A stretch of DNA of 9,620 bases from contig CAMUQE010000067.1 in NCBI GenBank assembly GCA_947096075.1, positions 1 to 9,620 on the forward strand, given 5' to 3'. Below, piece by piece: positions 7,791 through 9,620 of the stretch. Below the pieces are notes generated by a model, which saw only the letters and a program-made list of their open reading frames with translations, was not told where the DNA came from and made no database searches. Numbering within the stretch: the first letter of the stretch is position 1; every line of letters begins with the position of its first letter. The translations under genes were made by a program, and so were the position numbers. Origin of the DNA: Veillonella parvula (lineage in GTDB: Bacteria > Bacillota > Negativicutes > Veillonellales > Veillonellaceae).

Positions 7791-7840
7791 GAAAGTTTTG
7801 CAGTTTATTTATTTTGGCAGATTTTGTAAATTTTGCAATA

Positions 7841-9583
7841 TTAGTATAAGGATTTATATTTCATCCAGTTTGTTTTGGCCATTTCTTTAAGCTCTGTACC
7901 ACGGCCATCAAGGATTGCATTGATTAAATATTTGCTAAAGCCTTTAGCTTGTTGATATGCAATTTTAGGAGGCATAGCAAGTTCTTGTTTATCTACGCGA
8001 ACGTTAACGATGACTGGGCCATTATGGTTAAGGGCTTCCATAATTTTTTCATCCACTTCGCTAGAGTTTTGAATGCTAACCCCTTTAATACCAGCAGCTT
8101 CTGCTAGTTTTCCAAAGTCTGGATTTACAAAATCTGTAGCATAGTCTAAGTAGCCAGAAGCTTTCATTTCCATAGCAATGAAACTAAGTTCTTCGTTATT
8201 AAATACGAAGATTTTAATTGGTAGATTTAATTGTTTTAATGTTAGCATTTCGCCCATCATCATAGTGAAGCCACCATCACCGGATAGAGAGATAACTTGA
8301 CGATTTGGACAAGCATTTTGAGCACCGATGGCATGCATCATAGCATTAGCCATGGAGCCATGGTTAAAGGAGCCTAAAATACGACGTTTACCATTGGTTT
8401 TTAGATGACGAGCCGTCCAAATTACAGGAGTACCTACATCAAAGGTAAAGATAGCATCTTCACTTGCTAACTTATTCAAACGATTAACAAAGTATTGAGG
8501 GTGAATTGCTACACCATCTGGTTCAGCTACTGCATAGCTATCTACGTCACCTCTAAATTTAGTGTATGCTTTACGGACAGTATCGATAAATTCAGTATCA
8601 CCACGTTGACCAATAAGAGGTAATAATTCTTTTAATGTATCTTTTACGGTGCCAATAATACCTTGGGTGAGTGGAACACGACGACCTAATGCACTAGAAT
8701 CTCTATCTACTTGGATTACTTTTGCATTTTCTGGATAGAAAGGTCGGTAAGGGAAGTCAGTACCAAGCATGATAAGTGTATCGCATTGTTCAATCGCACG
8801 ATAACCAGATGTATAGCCTAATAGGCCAGTCATACCTACATCATATGGATTGTCCCATTCAACCCATTCTTTACCTCTGAAAGCATGTACAACCGGTGCT
8901 TGTAAGCGTTTTGCTAATTCTACTACTTCGTCATGAGCACCTTCACAGCCTGCACCACAGAAGAGGGTAATACGTTCACCTTTTTCTAAATGTGCTACCA
9001 TTTCTTCGATATCTTCACGTTGTGGAATGATATGAGGTAAGCGAGGGTGATGCCATACTGGTAATTCGTCAATTTCCATTTCCATAACTGCTACATCCCC
9101 AGGAAGGACGATAACGGCAACATCTTGATTGCCTACAGCGGCATTCATAGCGCGGAATAGAATTTCAGGCATCTGTTTAGGATTAGATACAAGTTCACAG
9201 AAACAAGAGCACTCTTTAAATAAGTTTTCTGGATGAGTTTCTTGGAAATAATTTAACCCTACTTCAGATTGTGGAATATGAGAAGCAATAGCCAATACTG
9301 GAACACGATTGCGATGACAATCAAAAAGACCGTTAATTAAATGCAGGTTGCCTGGCCCAGAGCTACCAGCACAAACTGTTAGTTTACCGGTTAATGAGGC
9401 TTCTGCACCGGCAGCAAAAGCTGCTGTTTCTTCGTGTCGTACATGTTCGAAGGAAATTTTACCATTACGGCGTAAACTATCGTTTACGGAATTTAAACTA
9501 TCGCCAGTGATACCGTAAATGCGTTCGATGCCCGCATTGGCTAAGACTTCTATAAGTACATCAGAAATTCGTTTTTTTGCCAT
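7841..9583 (-). CDS. poxB: Pyruvate oxidase, quinone-dependent PoxB type (pyruvate to acetate and CO2)
   Basis: Thiamine diphosphate and FAD flavoenzyme that decarboxylates pyruvate to acetate and CO2 and delivers electrons to membrane quinone. Length is 580 residues against 572 for E. coli PoxB. Seen in order: the N-terminal TPP-binding domain with GITGDSLN (24-31) and RHEE (49-52, with the activating Glu51); AGSSGPGNLHLINGLFDCHRN (72-92), nearly identical in character to PoxB; the central FAD domain, including RGKEWVEWDNPYDVGMTG (236-253); and the C-terminal TPP domain with GSFNHGSMANAM (404-415), SGDGGFTMMMG (434-444) and NN at 462-463 for Mg-TPP. The tail AILDGRGTELKEMAKTNWM (556-574) matches the lipid-binding C-terminal peptide of PoxB, favouring the quinone-linked enzyme over peroxide-forming SpxB or acetolactate synthase. 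Start ATG at 9583 is preceded by AGGTGA. It converges on the neighbouring + strand genes and appears monocistronic. Confidence 0.92.
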   Translation of the reverse strand: MAKKRISDVLIEVLANAGIERIYGITGDSLNSVNDSLRRNGKISFEHVRHEETAAFAAGAEASLTGKLTVCAGSSGPGNLHLINGLFDCHRNRVPVLAIASHIPQSEVGLNYFQETHPENLFKECSCFCELVSNPKQMPEILFRAMNAAVGNQDVAVIVLPGDVAVMEMEIDELPVWHHPRLPHIIPQREDIEEMVAHLEKGERITLFCGAGCEGAHDEVVELAKRLQAPVVHAFRGKEWVEWDNPYDVGMTGLLGYTSGYRAIEQCDTLIMLGTDFPYRPFYPENAKVIQVDRDSSALGRRVPLTQGIIGTVKDTLKELLPLIGQRGDTEFIDTVRKAYTKFRGDVDSYAVAEPDGVAIHPQYFVNRLNKLASEDAIFTFDVGTPVIWTARHLKTNGKRRILGSFNHGSMANAMMHAIGAQNACPNRQVISLSGDGGFTMMMGEMLTLKQLNLPIKIFVFNNEELSFIAMEMKASGYLDYATDFVNPDFGKLAEAAGIKGVSIQNSSEVDEKIMEALNHNGPVIVNVRVDKQELAMPPKIAYQQAKGFSKYLINAILDGRGTELKEMAKTNWMKYKSLY

Positions 9584-9587
9584 ATTA

Positions 9588-9593
9588 TCACCT
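9588..9593 (-). promoter_or_regulatory. poxB ribosome binding site
   Basis: AGGTGA on the - strand lies four bases upstream of the ATG at 9583. It supports this start, which also gives the normal PoxB N-terminus. Confidence 0.7.
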
Positions 9594-9604
9594 ATATTTA
9601 ATAA

Positions 9605-9613
9605 ATAATATCA
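9605..9613 (-). promoter_or_regulatory. Possible extended -10 promoter of poxB
   Basis: Read on the - strand, TGATATTAT is a TGn extension followed by TATTAT, a good -10 hexamer. Transcription would start near 9598, leaving a leader of about 15 bases that includes the AGGTGA site. The -35 region would lie beyond the window edge, so the call rests on the -10 alone. Confidence 0.4.
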
Positions 9614-9620
9614 ATTAAGT

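Noticed and set aside
7841..9583. Acetolactate synthase or SpxB-type peroxide-forming pyruvate oxidase
   Set aside because: The whole-length match, especially the CHRN/PVLAIA region, GSFNHGSMANAM and the AKTNW tail, follows PoxB rather than IlvB or SpxB.

Overview
The window looks like chromosomal DNA from a low-GC bacterium that uses PolC, most likely an anaerobic Firmicute of the Negativicutes type (Veillonella-like). This placement is inferred from AT-rich codon use, a PolC-type replicase, AGGAGG-like ribosome binding sites and the gene content. It was not confirmed by any search.

Left part (1-6893, + strand): three tightly packed genes read as one operon. They are the 3' part of comEC (DNA-uptake channel, 5' end outside the window), holA (DNA polymerase III delta, clamp-loader subunit) and polC (replicative DNA polymerase). 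comEC and holA are separated by 11 bases, and holA and polC by 2 bases. A strong intrinsic terminator follows polC. Two of the three proteins lack a domain expected of the family. PolC has no 3'-5' exonuclease insertion inside its PHP domain. ComEC has no recognisable metal-binding motif in its C-terminal soluble domain, which normally carries a metallo-beta-lactamase fold.

Middle part (6894-7840): a compact accessory stretch. An extended -10 promoter leads into a 69-residue, very acidic orphan protein. It is followed by a ~152-residue protein that contains two diverged copies of one small alpha/beta module; its last copy resembles a widespread small uncharacterised family ending in a WTEGF motif. 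A hairpin with A- and T-runs on its two sides then serves as a probable bidirectional terminator between converging transcripts.

Right part (7841-9583, - strand): a full-length PoxB-type pyruvate oxidase (pyruvate:quinone oxidoreductase) with its own ribosome binding site and a likely extended -10 promoter at the window edge. It would turn pyruvate into acetate and CO2 and pass electrons to membrane quinone.

No tRNA, rRNA, CRISPR array, insertion sequence or prophage gene was seen. The best candidate for something unusual is the exonuclease-less PolC with its divergent N-terminus; the duplicated small protein next to the acidic orphan is the best candidate for an undescribed gene pair.
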